This document shows positions 1-6,741 of a stretch of 17,883 bases of DNA, piece by piece (positions within the stretch are counted from its first letter, which is position 1; each line of letters opens with the position of its first letter). The translations under genes were made by a program, and so were the position numbers. The DNA comes from an uncultured Muribaculaceae bacterium (lineage in GTDB: Bacteria; Bacteroidota; Bacteroidia; Bacteroidales; Muribaculaceae): positions 1-17,883 of the forward strand of contig CAJUAT010000054.1 in the NCBI GenBank assembly GCA_910584525.1, read 5' to 3'. The notes beneath the pieces were generated by a model. It made no database searches, was not told where the DNA came from, and saw only the letters and a program-made list of their open reading frames with translations.

Positions 1-65
1 CAATTGAATAGAGCATCTGACTACGGATCAGAAGGTTGCAGGTTTGAATCCTGCAGGAGTCACCA
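1..65 (+). tRNA. tRNA-Arg (anticodon ACG), 5' end cut off by the window
   Basis: The visible part runs from the D-loop to the encoded CCA at 63-65. The anticodon arm is TCTGA / loop CTACGGA / TCAGA, which puts anticodon ACG in the loop and therefore specifies arginine. The T-arm is GCAGG / TTTGAAT / CCTGC at 38-54. It is followed by the seven-base 3' acceptor strand (55-61), discriminator A62 and CCA. The 5' acceptor strand and the start of the D-arm lie outside the window. The gene converges on licD with a hairpin between them. Confidence 0.93.
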
Positions 66-94
66 AAGCGGCGAAGCATCAGCTCCGCCGCTTT
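65..94. terminator. Hairpin between the convergent tRNA-Arg and licD, probably a bidirectional terminator
   Basis: A perfect 9-bp inverted repeat, AAAGCGGCG (65-73) and CGCCGCTTT (86-94), closes a 12-base loop. The stem carries its own A and T ends, so it has a short U-run in either direction, but no long T-tract follows. The position between two convergent transcription units supports a terminator role. The strength is not known. Confidence 0.6.
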
Positions 95-97
95 CTG

Positions 98-124
98 CTA
101 TTAAAGCTATTAAAGCTATTAAAG
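98..124. repeat. Three tandem copies of the 9-mer ctattaaag
   Basis: Copies lie at 98-106, 107-115 and 116-124 with no mismatch. The array ends one base before the licD stop codon (TAA on the minus strand, 126-128). It is non-coding as read. A unit of nine bases could change copy number by slippage without any frame effect, and it lies in the 3' untranslated region of the lic operon. Confidence 0.85.
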
Positions 125-125
125 C

Positions 126-920
126 TTACAAGATTTCGAAGTCGGTGGTGTGGATCTGGATGTTGTCTTCGGTCGGGAGGGTCATGTAATCTCCGTACAT
201 ATGCGTAAGATAGGAGTCATAACGCCTGGGTACCGGCAGCTCTATCCCCTCGAAATCCATACCGGTACGCTCCGAGATGTCGTCGTAGTCCAATGTCTCG
301 GTGAACGATACGCCTATATCATATCTATACCTCCCCTTGGCATTCACCGACGACAGGAAGCGCAACACCGGCGCCGATATCCGGAATATTCTCTTCCATA
401 TCATGCTCTTGACCCTATTCCCCTCATGCATGGCATACATCATCTTCATATTAAGCAGTATGCCCAGCGAATGCAGCTTACGCGAATTGGAGGGTATAAC
501 CGGAAACACATCGACAAAGCAACCTTTATAGATATAGTTTTTGTCGAATCCCTTTGTCTCGTTCAGCCGTGAATGCAGATCTCTCACCTTTCCGAATCCC
601 AGGAAATAATTAGGGTCCGAATCCATGTCATGAAACACATAATCTGGATGAGGCTGCCCCGCCATGATTTTCTTGAACCGCAGATAGTCGGGGCGTAACA
701 TTTCTATATCCACATCATCATCCCAGGGAATAAACCCGGCATGTCTCACAGCGCCGAGACAGGAACCTCCCGACAGCCAGTACGGTATGTCGTGCTCACG
801 GCATACCATATCCACATACCGTAGGATTTCAAGCTCCCTGAGCTGCAGCTTTCGCAACTCGGAGCCCACGGGGTTATATTTACGTCTCAGCGTCTCGTTT
901 GTTTCCTTATCTATTTTCAT
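126..920 (-). CDS. licD: LicD family phosphocholine transferase
   Basis: A 264-residue protein predicted to transfer phosphocholine from CDP-choline to a cell-surface glycan at the cytoplasmic side of the membrane. The N-terminal half has the LicD nucleotidyltransferase-like core: GGS (51-53), then PWDDDVDIE at about 66-73, whose aspartates would bind metal. The C-terminal end carries the family's YGDYMTLP segment near residues 244-251. There is no signal peptide or clear membrane span. The start ATG lies directly after the stop of the BCCT gene (TAA then ATG), so the two are probably translationally coupled. LicD relatives can transfer other phospho-groups, for example in teichoic acid or glycan decoration. 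The upstream choline kinase, cytidylyltransferase and choline-type carrier make phosphocholine the best assignment. The acceptor sugar cannot be read from the sequence. Confidence 0.9.
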   Translation of the reverse strand: MKIDKETNETLRRKYNPVGSELRKLQLRELEILRYVDMVCREHDIPYWLSGGSCLGAVRHAGFIPWDDDVDIEMLRPDYLRFKKIMAGQPHPDYVFHDMDSDPNYFLGFGKVRDLHSRLNETKGFDKNYIYKGCFVDVFPVIPSNSRKLHSLGILLNMKMMYAMHEGNRVKSMIWKRIFRISAPVLRFLSSVNAKGRYRYDIGVSFTETLDYDDISERTGMDFEGIELPVPRRYDSYLTHMYGDYMTLPTEDNIQIHTTDFEIL

Positions 921-2468
921 TTAAGCGCATTTTTTCGTGTTGGTCCCGGATGATTTCTCCCATCTTCTGAAATCCTTGAAGAAGCTGACCACTATCATAA
1001 TCAGGAGAATGCCTACCGGGAAAGCTGCGATGATGGTTACACCCTGCAGGCTGTAGAGAGAGTTTTCGGCGAAGAGGAGGGCTATAGGCAGCAATATGAG
1101 CATGATGCTCCAGAAGCCGCGTATCTTACGCGACGGCTCCTCCTCGGGGGCTATGTTCTTATAGCTGTAGGCCGACGTGACATAGGTGATGCCGTCGAGG
1201 GTGGTGCTGTAGAAGGCCACCATCGTTATCGTGAGCAGCAAGAGTGCCAGCCATGGCAGCGGCAACGTGTCGAAAATCATCAGTATGGCCTCGTACATCT
1301 CGCCGCCGCCGCCGATGTAGCCTATGGCGTCGACACCATGTTTCATCTGCTGCGCAAGACCGTAATTGCCCAGGATGATGAACGACAGGTAAGTGCCGGC
1401 CAACCCCCAGCCGAAAGAGCCCCATACCACATTCCTGATGGTGCGTCCCCGGGATATCAGCGCTATGAAGAAAGGCGTGGCCACGCACCATACAAGCCAG
1501 TAGGCCCAGTAATAAACCGTCCAGTTCTGGGCAAAGCCGGTCTCCCGCAACGGATCCATATATGTGGCCAGCCCTATGAAATTCTGTGTCATGTTGCCGA
1601 GCGACTGAAGGCCTGTCTCGAAGATATAACGGGTCTCGCCGCCGAGCAGCAGGAAATATAGAAGTATGGCGAAAAAGAGATAACTGCAGATACCTGCCAG
1701 CTTGCTGATGCCCTTGAGACCGAAGAGTACGGTTATGGTGTAGACGGCGCATATCAGCAGGAGCACCATGATAGTCACCGCTGTGGTGGCCTGAAAGCCG
1801 AACACATTGCCCATGGCGTTGGTGAGCAGCGGAGTGGCCAAAGAGAAGGTGGTGGCTGTGGCGCACACTATGGCGAAGATTGCCGTTATGTCGATCACCT
1901 TTCCCCAGAACCCGTCGACAGCCTTGCCGAGCAGCGGCCGGCATGCCTCGGAGAACCGCTGCCGACGGCGACGGCGCACATGGATCATGAACGCAAAGCA
2001 CACGGCAAGCACCACATAGAAGCCCCATGCAAGCGGACCCCAGTGGAAGAGCGTGAACGTCGGCGCCCACATCTGCGTGCCCCCCAAGTCCTGGACATGC
2101 TGCTCGCCACCGTATAGCGCCCATTCTATAAGCGAATAGAACATTATGTCGGCAGCCATCGTGGAGGTGAATATCATTGTGCCCCATTTGAAGTTACTGT
2201 AGGCAGGCCGGTCGGTATTGCCAAGCCTGACATTGCCGTACTTCTGGGTCACCGCAACATATACGCTCACAAGCACCGCCCCTATGGCCAGCAGCGGATA
2301 GTATATCCCTATGGTGTCGCCGAAGAAGCCCCGGAGTGTGTCGACAACATCCTTCGATTCCGCGGGCATCGCCATGAATATGGCCATCAACACCACTACT
2401 ATCCCAAACGGGATGAGCATCGTCATCCAGTCTATTCTCCTTTTGTTCTCTGTATTTTCTTCTCTCAT
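921..2468 (-). CDS. BCCT family transporter, probably choline-specific
   Basis: A 515-residue secondary carrier of the betaine/carnitine/choline transporter family with about 12 membrane spans. The family aromatic box is present: FHWGPLAWGFY gives W143, W148 and Y151, spaced as in BetP TM4. WTVYYWAYWLVW (316-327) followed by ISRGRTIR matches the TM8 signature. The unwound TM3 stretch reads TMAAD, placing Asp107 where betaine carriers have the last glycine of GMGIG. The known BetP G153D change is associated with choline use and proton coupling, so choline is the likely substrate. I chose ATG 2468; a TTG three codons upstream (2477) is possible. It lies 27 bp after licA and abuts licD. In Haemophilus lic loci this place is taken by the unrelated LicB permease. 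Confidence 0.9.
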   Translation of the reverse strand: MREENTENKRRIDWMTMLIPFGIVVVLMAIFMAMPAESKDVVDTLRGFFGDTIGIYYPLLAIGAVLVSVYVAVTQKYGNVRLGNTDRPAYSNFKWGTMIFTSTMAADIMFYSLIEWALYGGEQHVQDLGGTQMWAPTFTLFHWGPLAWGFYVVLAVCFAFMIHVRRRRRQRFSEACRPLLGKAVDGFWGKVIDITAIFAIVCATATTFSLATPLLTNAMGNVFGFQATTAVTIMVLLLICAVYTITVLFGLKGISKLAGICSYLFFAILLYFLLLGGETRYIFETGLQSLGNMTQNFIGLATYMDPLRETGFAQNWTVYYWAYWLVWCVATPFFIALISRGRTIRNVVWGSFGWGLAGTYLSFIILGNYGLAQQMKHGVDAIGYIGGGGEMYEAILMIFDTLPLPWLALLLLTITMVAFYSTTLDGITYVTSAYSYKNIAPEEEPSRKIRGFWSIMLILLPIALLFAENSLYSLQGVTIIAAFPVGILLIMIVVSFFKDFRRWEKSSGTNTKKCA

Positions 2469-2495
2469 TGGAGTCAAGGTTCTATTTTTTTTGCC

Positions 2496-3416
2496 TCATC
2501 GGAGGTCAAGTATATTCAGATTTTCAATGGCGCGGTTGAAGCGGTCCTGACCGTAGGTGCCGAAATCATCGCCTTTCGATTCCTTGATGACAGTCCACTG
2601 CGCCCACAGATAGTCCCACAGTATCTGATAGCAGAGTATCTTCTCGCGGGCATCCGCCGGGACATCACCGCCGAAATACTCGGCGAGGATATAATCCTCG
2701 TTCTCCTTTTCGAAACCGGCCTCGATGAAGAGGGCGGCGAAATCAGCCATGGGGTCGTTCATCCCTGAGTATTCCCAGTCTATGAGATACATTGTGCCGT
2801 CGGGTGCCTTGATGAAATTCTCGTATAGGGCATCGTTATGGCAAGGTTTCAGGTCCACGCCGAGTCCGTTAAGACGCTCCTCCAGCGCCATCACGCGCGG
2901 CCGCACATCCTCCCAGCCAGCATACATCACGGCGCCGGCACGTGCCATGAGCCTGTCGTACTTCTCTATCTCCCGGAATATGTTGAACTCATTCCTCAGC
3001 CGTATGCGGGAGCCATGGACCGTGCGGTAGATACGGGCTATCTTGCGCATGTTGTCGTGCCGCTGCACTGTGGCTGCCGTCAGCGTCTCTGCATTCTCTA
3101 TGAAGTCAGCGAGCTTGACGCCCGTCGACGCGTCGAAATATCTTATCGGCGGATTGATGCCCAGCCGGCAGGCCGCCCGGGCGTTGTACTCCTCGTCGGT
3201 ACGTTCCACCATTCCTTCCGAACCGTTACCGGGAACGCGCAGCACATAGCTCCTGTTGTCGAGCTCCACCTTGAAATTCTTGTTGCTCATGCCCCCGATG
3301 CGGGCAATCTTCGCCCCCGAGATATCCTTGCCGGGGAAGATGTTCCGAAGGTGTCGCAGAAGATTCTCCTTGTCATAGGGTGCTTTGCCGACAGCCTGTA
3401 TTACAGCCATACTCAT
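2496..3416 (-). CDS. licA: Choline kinase of the LicA/aminoglycoside phosphotransferase fold
   Basis: A 306-residue soluble kinase predicted to phosphorylate imported choline with ATP. The N-lobe shows GGMSNKNFKVEL (41-52) followed by YVLRVPG, the nucleotide-binding strand pattern of choline/ethanolamine kinases. The catalytic loop is CHNDALYEN (192-200), with Asp195 as the base and Asn200 as a metal ligand. The metal-binding loop is LIDWEYSG (211-218), with Asp213; DWEY is typical of choline kinases. Its ATG overlaps the licC stop by four bases (ATGA). No tandem tetranucleotide repeat is present at the 5' end, so the slippage-based phase variation known for Haemophilus licA is not expected. 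Ethanolamine or another amino alcohol is a less likely substrate. Confidence 0.92.
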   Translation of the reverse strand: MSMAVIQAVGKAPYDKENLLRHLRNIFPGKDISGAKIARIGGMSNKNFKVELDNRSYVLRVPGNGSEGMVERTDEEYNARAACRLGINPPIRYFDASTGVKLADFIENAETLTAATVQRHDNMRKIARIYRTVHGSRIRLRNEFNIFREIEKYDRLMARAGAVMYAGWEDVRPRVMALEERLNGLGVDLKPCHNDALYENFIKAPDGTMYLIDWEYSGMNDPMADFAALFIEAGFEKENEDYILAEYFGGDVPADAREKILCYQILWDYLWAQWTVIKESKGDDFGTYGQDRFNRAIENLNILDLR

Positions 3417-4297
3417 AGTGCGGTGAATATATCGGGTCCGGTGATTTTATCAGAGGAGGAGCCGTCATAGCGGTATGCCGCGCCATCTTTGCGGAAAGTG
3501 AACAACAGGTGGTCGCCATCGTGAGGAATGTTGCAGAAGCCGCCGACCTCCTCTTCTCCGCAACCGAGGCGCCGCGCTATTTCGGCCACTATGGCCGAGC
3601 GGGTGTTGCGCAGATACTCCGTGTCGAAAGCCCGCAGCTCGTCAAGGGTGTCGAACTCCTCTATGTCATGCGCCTCATACCTGCGTATCTGCATACCCGG
3701 CAGCTCTTCGATATGCTTTATGTACACATCCTCCCAATAGCTCCGCCGGATGTCGGCATTCTCATATTCCTCCCGCAGAATCGGGATGAATCTTTCGCTG
3801 AACTCTTTGGAAAAATAGACATGCCCTACCATATACCATGCGTCATGCCCCCCTACCCTCACGCCGGTTATGATATCGTCGGCATCCACGTCGAGACAGT
3901 ACTCTTTGGTGTCGCCTTCGGCATAGAGGGCACTGTAATAACTCATGCCCGGCTCCCCCTTGAACACGTTATGGGGAAAGTAGTTGTCGGACGAACAGAT
4001 ATACGTGTCGCCGAGGCGGTCAAGCACCCGTATCAACGATGATGTGTTGTTATAGCGGCGATAGTCTTCGTTAACCACTATATCCACGTTGAACCTGTCG
4101 CGTAAATATCCGAACATTTCGGCCTTGTAACCGGCCACTATGATGATATCGTCGATTCCGGCCTCCCGGAGCTGGCGTATCTGCCGCTCTATGAGCACCT
4201 CGCCCTTGACTTCGAGGAGCCCTTTGGGTATCTCCGTCGACAAGGGCACAAAACGCGAAGAGGTGCCCGCTGCAAGTATCACTGCGTTTCGCTTCAT
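3413..4297 (-). CDS. licC: CTP:phosphocholine cytidylyltransferase with a C-terminal extension
   Basis: A 294-residue nucleotidyltransferase predicted to make CDP-choline from CTP and phosphocholine. The N-terminus AVILAAGTSSRF with PKGLLEVKG is the NTP-binding signature. Later segments follow the pneumococcal LicC pattern: VAGYKAEMFGYL, a DN pair (104-105) in the metal site, and YWED (187-190). Residues from about 227 to the end exceed the usual 230-residue LicC length and resemble a degenerate kinase N-lobe. I chose the ATG at 4297 (MKRNAVILAAG) because the family begins there. In-frame ATGs at 4306 and 4318 also exist, and the latter would overlap the upstream gene. It is coupled to licA by a four-base overlap. 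A sugar-1-phosphate nucleotidyltransferase is the alternative, but the neighbours argue against it. Confidence 0.9.
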   Translation of the reverse strand: MKRNAVILAAGTSSRFVPLSTEIPKGLLEVKGEVLIERQIRQLREAGIDDIIIVAGYKAEMFGYLRDRFNVDIVVNEDYRRYNNTSSLIRVLDRLGDTYICSSDNYFPHNVFKGEPGMSYYSALYAEGDTKEYCLDVDADDIITGVRVGGHDAWYMVGHVYFSKEFSERFIPILREEYENADIRRSYWEDVYIKHIEELPGMQIRRYEAHDIEEFDTLDELRAFDTEYLRNTRSAIVAEIARRLGCGEEEVGGFCNIPHDGDHLLFTFRKDGAAYRYDGSSSDKITGPDIFTAL

Positions 4298-4307
4298 AAC
4301 TTGCATA

Positions 4308-5099
4308 TCAGAAGGCAAAATTGACTATGAAGTTCACGTTCGACTTGTTGAACACAGGATTGTAAATGTATGCCACATTAAGGGGAAGCTGCCATCCGCA
4401 TTTGAACGGCACGGTATACGTGTATTTCAGCTCAATATTGCATACGGAGAAATCATGCTCGTAATCGTTGTAGCACGACCGGTTGAGTGCTGCGCCGACG
4501 TTGAGCGAGATACGGTTATGGTGCAGGAAATCATAGTAGCTGCCTACCTCCAGATATGTGGAATAAGCCTGTTTCTCTTTACCTTCGGCGTCGGTATATT
4601 TGTCGGCGCCATAGAAGAAATTGCTTATGGAGGCTATGATCGGCACCTTCTCGGGAGCGTATGTCAGGCAGGCCTCCAGCCAGTGGCCTGTGTGACGGCC
4701 CCCTTTCATATAGGCATCCTGCTTCTTGTCGATGGTCGGATAGTAATAATCGTTGATGGCAAGGGTGAAACCTTTCAGCGTATAGCTCACGCCGGCATCC
4801 ACCTCGGCATACTTGCCGTTGACGGCATAACCGCCCATCACGTAGACATAAAGCCCCTTCCATGAGAAGTTGGCTGACGGGAACAACACAGGCGCCGAAT
4901 TTTCAGGCATCATCTCCATGCCCCTCCATACATATTTGGTCTGTATGTCGAGTCCCAGTCCGAAGGGCGACTTGATAAGTTTCGCGCCCCAGTTGTTCTT
5001 TTCTTCAGTTGGTTCCTGGCTCTCCGCTTCTGCTGCCTGTGAATACGCGCATCCCACCACACCTGTCAACAACAGCAATACCACTACAAGTTTGTTCAT
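4308..5099 (-). CDS. Predicted outer-membrane beta-barrel protein (TorF/Gcw_chp-like), first gene of the lic operon
   Basis: A 263-residue secreted protein. Residues 1-22 form a signal peptide with a leucine/valine core. Cleavage after SQA is plausible. VVGC at 14-17 also resembles a lipobox, so lipidation cannot be excluded. The mature part has alternating, aromatic-rich strands such as TKYVWRG (54-60), GLYVYVMGGY and DYYYP, and it ends in NFAF with a terminal phenylalanine, as many barrel proteins do. The YVWRG and DYYYP pattern recalls the TorF putative porin family. The gene lies about 10 bp before licC on the same strand, with the only visible promoter upstream of it. A role in letting choline or phosphocholine compounds cross the outer membrane is inference from position only. 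Confidence 0.75.
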   Translation of the reverse strand: MNKLVVVLLLLTGVVGCAYSQAAEAESQEPTEEKNNWGAKLIKSPFGLGLDIQTKYVWRGMEMMPENSAPVLFPSANFSWKGLYVYVMGGYAVNGKYAEVDAGVSYTLKGFTLAINDYYYPTIDKKQDAYMKGGRHTGHWLEACLTYAPEKVPIIASISNFFYGADKYTDAEGKEKQAYSTYLEVGSYYDFLHHNRISLNVGAALNRSCYNDYEHDFSVCNIELKYTYTVPFKCGWQLPLNVAYIYNPVFNKSNVNFIVNFAF

Positions 5100-5106
5100 C
5101 TCTCTT

Positions 5107-5157
5107 ATTGGTCAATATTTCCGCAAAATTACAAATTAAATTTTATTGCTGACCAAT
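5107..5157. promoter_or_regulatory. 8-bp inverted repeat flanking the lic -7 element, candidate operator
   Basis: ATTGGTCA (5107-5114) and TGACCAAT (5150-5157) are perfect inverted copies 43 bp apart start to start, roughly four helical turns. One half overlaps the -33 region and the other lies between the predicted transcription start and the first ATG. A regulator binding both would cover the promoter. Chance occurrence in AT-rich sequence is possible. Confidence 0.35.
5124..5131 (-). promoter_or_regulatory. Candidate -7 element of the lic operon promoter
   Basis: Read on the minus strand this is TAATTTTG, a perfect match to the Bacteroidetes -7 consensus TAnnTTTG, 24 bases before the ATG of the barrel-protein gene. 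A TTG lies 22 bases upstream of it, so the -33 element is weaker and less well spaced than in the two other promoters of this window. The predicted leader is only about 15-20 bases. Confidence 0.55.
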
Positions 5158-5303
5158 CTTAAGCATTAAATCTTGAATGATTCGGAATTTCGTCACACAG
5201 ACAACACAACATTATTGCCATGCGCCATGTTATATAATTAAATGGAAGTACGATTGCTCGACAACATATAATCATTGTATCGGTGACACGGTTCATACAT
5301 ATT

Positions 5304-5639
5304 ATGCTATGCATTATAATATGCGTCACAACCACATCTCTTCACGGTTCATCTGCTGAAACAGTGGAACAAGAAACTGAAATCGTGATGGTTTCGTCAT
5401 GCGTACAAGACTCTTCCGAAAAAAATATTAATGACAGAACTCTCGGGAATATATATGTTCCAATGCGTCCGGCACTGACAAACAGACGCCCATGTGCAGT
5501 GCGTCTTACCAATCCAAGCATTGCTGTGCATGAAATTAGTGTCCGATATTGTGTGTTTCGTGAATAAACGGCTGTTCCGGGGGAGTATGTCGCAATCACA
5601 CCCGGAAGACCATATCTAATCTACCTTTCTCAACAATAA
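5304..5639 (+). pseudogene. Possible small secreted protein gene interrupted by one stop codon
   Basis: From ATG 5304 an open frame runs to TAA at 5565-5567; a GTG at 5283 would add seven residues. The first residues are strongly hydrophobic (MLCIIICVTTTSLHG) and followed by SSAE, like a signal peptide. After the stop the same frame continues for 23 sense codons (TAVPGEYVAITPGRPYLIYL and three more) to TAA at 5637-5639. PGEYV and the alternating hydrophobic pattern resemble the C-terminal strand of small secreted Bacteroidales proteins. This suggests a gene broken by a nonsense change, but there is no homology proof and the region may simply be non-coding. An AT-rich inverted repeat (CATATTAT 5298-5305 / ATAATATG 5316-5323) lies over the start. 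Confidence 0.3.
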
Positions 5640-5689
5640 TTATATTCTGTTAGGGCACTCATAGCCATAATGGATGAAACACACAAAAT

Positions 5690-6715
5690 ATGACCATAAT
5701 ATTACTGTATCTTATTGGAGCGCTGGGCATATCGTTTCTTTGCTCGGTTCTGGAAGCTGTGTTGCTGTCCACTCCTGTATCTTATATTTCAATGAAAGAA
5801 AGTCAGGGCGACAAGACAGCGTCACTGATGATGAAATACAAAGTCAACGTGGACCGACCGGTTGCCGCGATACTCACACTCAACACCATAGCCCATACCA
5901 TCGGTGCCGCCGGTGTTGGATCAGAATCGGTAAAAGTATTCGGCGAAGCTTATTTCGGCATCATATCGGCAATTCTCACTTTACTGATTCTCGTATTGTC
6001 GGAAATCATACCCAAAACTATAGGTGCTTCATATTGGCGCACTCTTGCAATGCCTGCAGCCAAAGTAATCAGAGTGCTCATATTCATAACATATCCTCTT
6101 GTATGGGTGTCAGAGTTGCTCACAAAATGTTTTTCACCTAAAATACAGCCCCTAACGGTGAGCCGCGAGGAAGTCGGAGCCATGGTGGATGTCGGCACAG
6201 ATGAAGGTGTGTTCAACCCTTACGAAAACCATATAATACAGAGCTTTCTCAAAATAGCCGACATCAGTGCCCGGCAAATAATGACTCCATTTGTGGTGGT
6301 GTCATCCGTGGCGCGAAACTCTTCCATGAAAGATTTTTATAACGACAAGGAACTGGAACCGTATTCGCGCATTCCTGTGTATGACAACCAACGGGAGTTC
6401 ATCATCGGTTATGTCCGCAGGGCAAGTGTGCTTGAAAAATTGTCGCAAGACAGATTTGAAGATACCATGAATGACATTCTCAGGCCAATTCTGTTTTTTT
6501 CTGAAAATGAAACAGTATCGGAAATATGGCAGAAGATGCTGGAGAAAAAAGAACATATATCCGTGATTACCGACGAATATGGCTGCATGCGTGGTATTGT
6601 CACAATGGAAGATGTCATCGAGTCTATGCTCGGCTGCGAGATTGTTGATGAATGCGACACCACCGAGGACCTGCAGGCCATGGCCAAGATGAAGTATTCG
6701 GTCAACAACAACTGA
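5690..6715 (+). CDS. CNNM/CorC (hemolysin-like) membrane protein with CBS pair, no C-terminal transporter-associated domain
   Basis: A 341-residue inner-membrane protein. The N-terminal CNNM (DUF21) domain spans residues 1 to about 145. It contains SVLEAVLLS (19-27), LNTIAHTIGAA (64-74) and LSEIIPKTIGA (103-113), the polar residues of the family's proposed cation site. A two-CBS module follows at about 193-315 (QIMTPFVVV to GIVTMEDVIESMLG). The protein stops about 25 residues later, without the CorC_HlyC domain found in longer family members. The family is linked to magnesium or other cation export and is often annotated as hemolysin, but substrate cannot be read here. It stands alone on the plus strand and converges on the ClC gene. 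Confidence 0.85.
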   Translation: MTIILLYLIGALGISFLCSVLEAVLLSTPVSYISMKESQGDKTASLMMKYKVNVDRPVAAILTLNTIAHTIGAAGVGSESVKVFGEAYFGIISAILTLLILVLSEIIPKTIGASYWRTLAMPAAKVIRVLIFITYPLVWVSELLTKCFSPKIQPLTVSREEVGAMVDVGTDEGVFNPYENHIIQSFLKIADISARQIMTPFVVVSSVARNSSMKDFYNDKELEPYSRIPVYDNQREFIIGYVRRASVLEKLSQDRFEDTMNDILRPILFFSENETVSEIWQKMLEKKEHISVITDEYGCMRGIVTMEDVIESMLGCEIVDECDTTEDLQAMAKMKYSVNNN

Positions 6716-6723
6716 CTGTCGTC

Positions 6724-6741
6724 ATTCCACGGAAATGGAAT
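6724..6741. terminator. Short hairpin between convergent genes
   Basis: ATTCCA (6724-6729) and TGGAAT (6736-6741) form a 6-bp stem with a six-base loop between the stops of the CorC-like gene (6715) and the ClC gene (6743). There is no clear T-run, so its strength as an intrinsic terminator is doubtful. Only 25 bases separate the two stop codons. Confidence 0.4.

Larger units (their letters stand above)
5100..5689. other. AT-rich intergenic region between the divergent lic operon and the CNNM/CorC-like gene
   Basis: The region is visibly richer in A and T than the flanking genes. It holds the lic promoter, its inverted repeat and the doubtful small secreted ORF. For the plus-strand gene at 5690 no good promoter was found; TACCTTTC at 5622-5629 is one mismatch from TAnnTTTG. 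I see no RNA gene or mobile-element end here. Confidence 0.6.

Noticed and set aside
1..128. Integration of the lic operon at the tRNA-Arg 3' end
   Set aside because: tRNA ends are common integration sites, but no integrase and no second copy of the tRNA 3' end was seen in the window. The operon's base composition does not look foreign by eye.
1159..2187. Long open frame inside the BCCT gene on the same strand
   Set aside because: It is an out-of-frame shadow rich in His and Arg with no domain; the BCCT frame has clear family motifs throughout.
3350..3416. Slippage-type phase variation at the start of licA
   Set aside because: No tandem short repeat like the Haemophilus tetranucleotide array is present in or just before licA.
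5298..5323. AT-rich inverted repeat as a structured RNA or mobile-element end
   Set aside because: Only 8 bp in very AT-rich sequence, with no transposase, target duplication or conserved RNA pattern visible.
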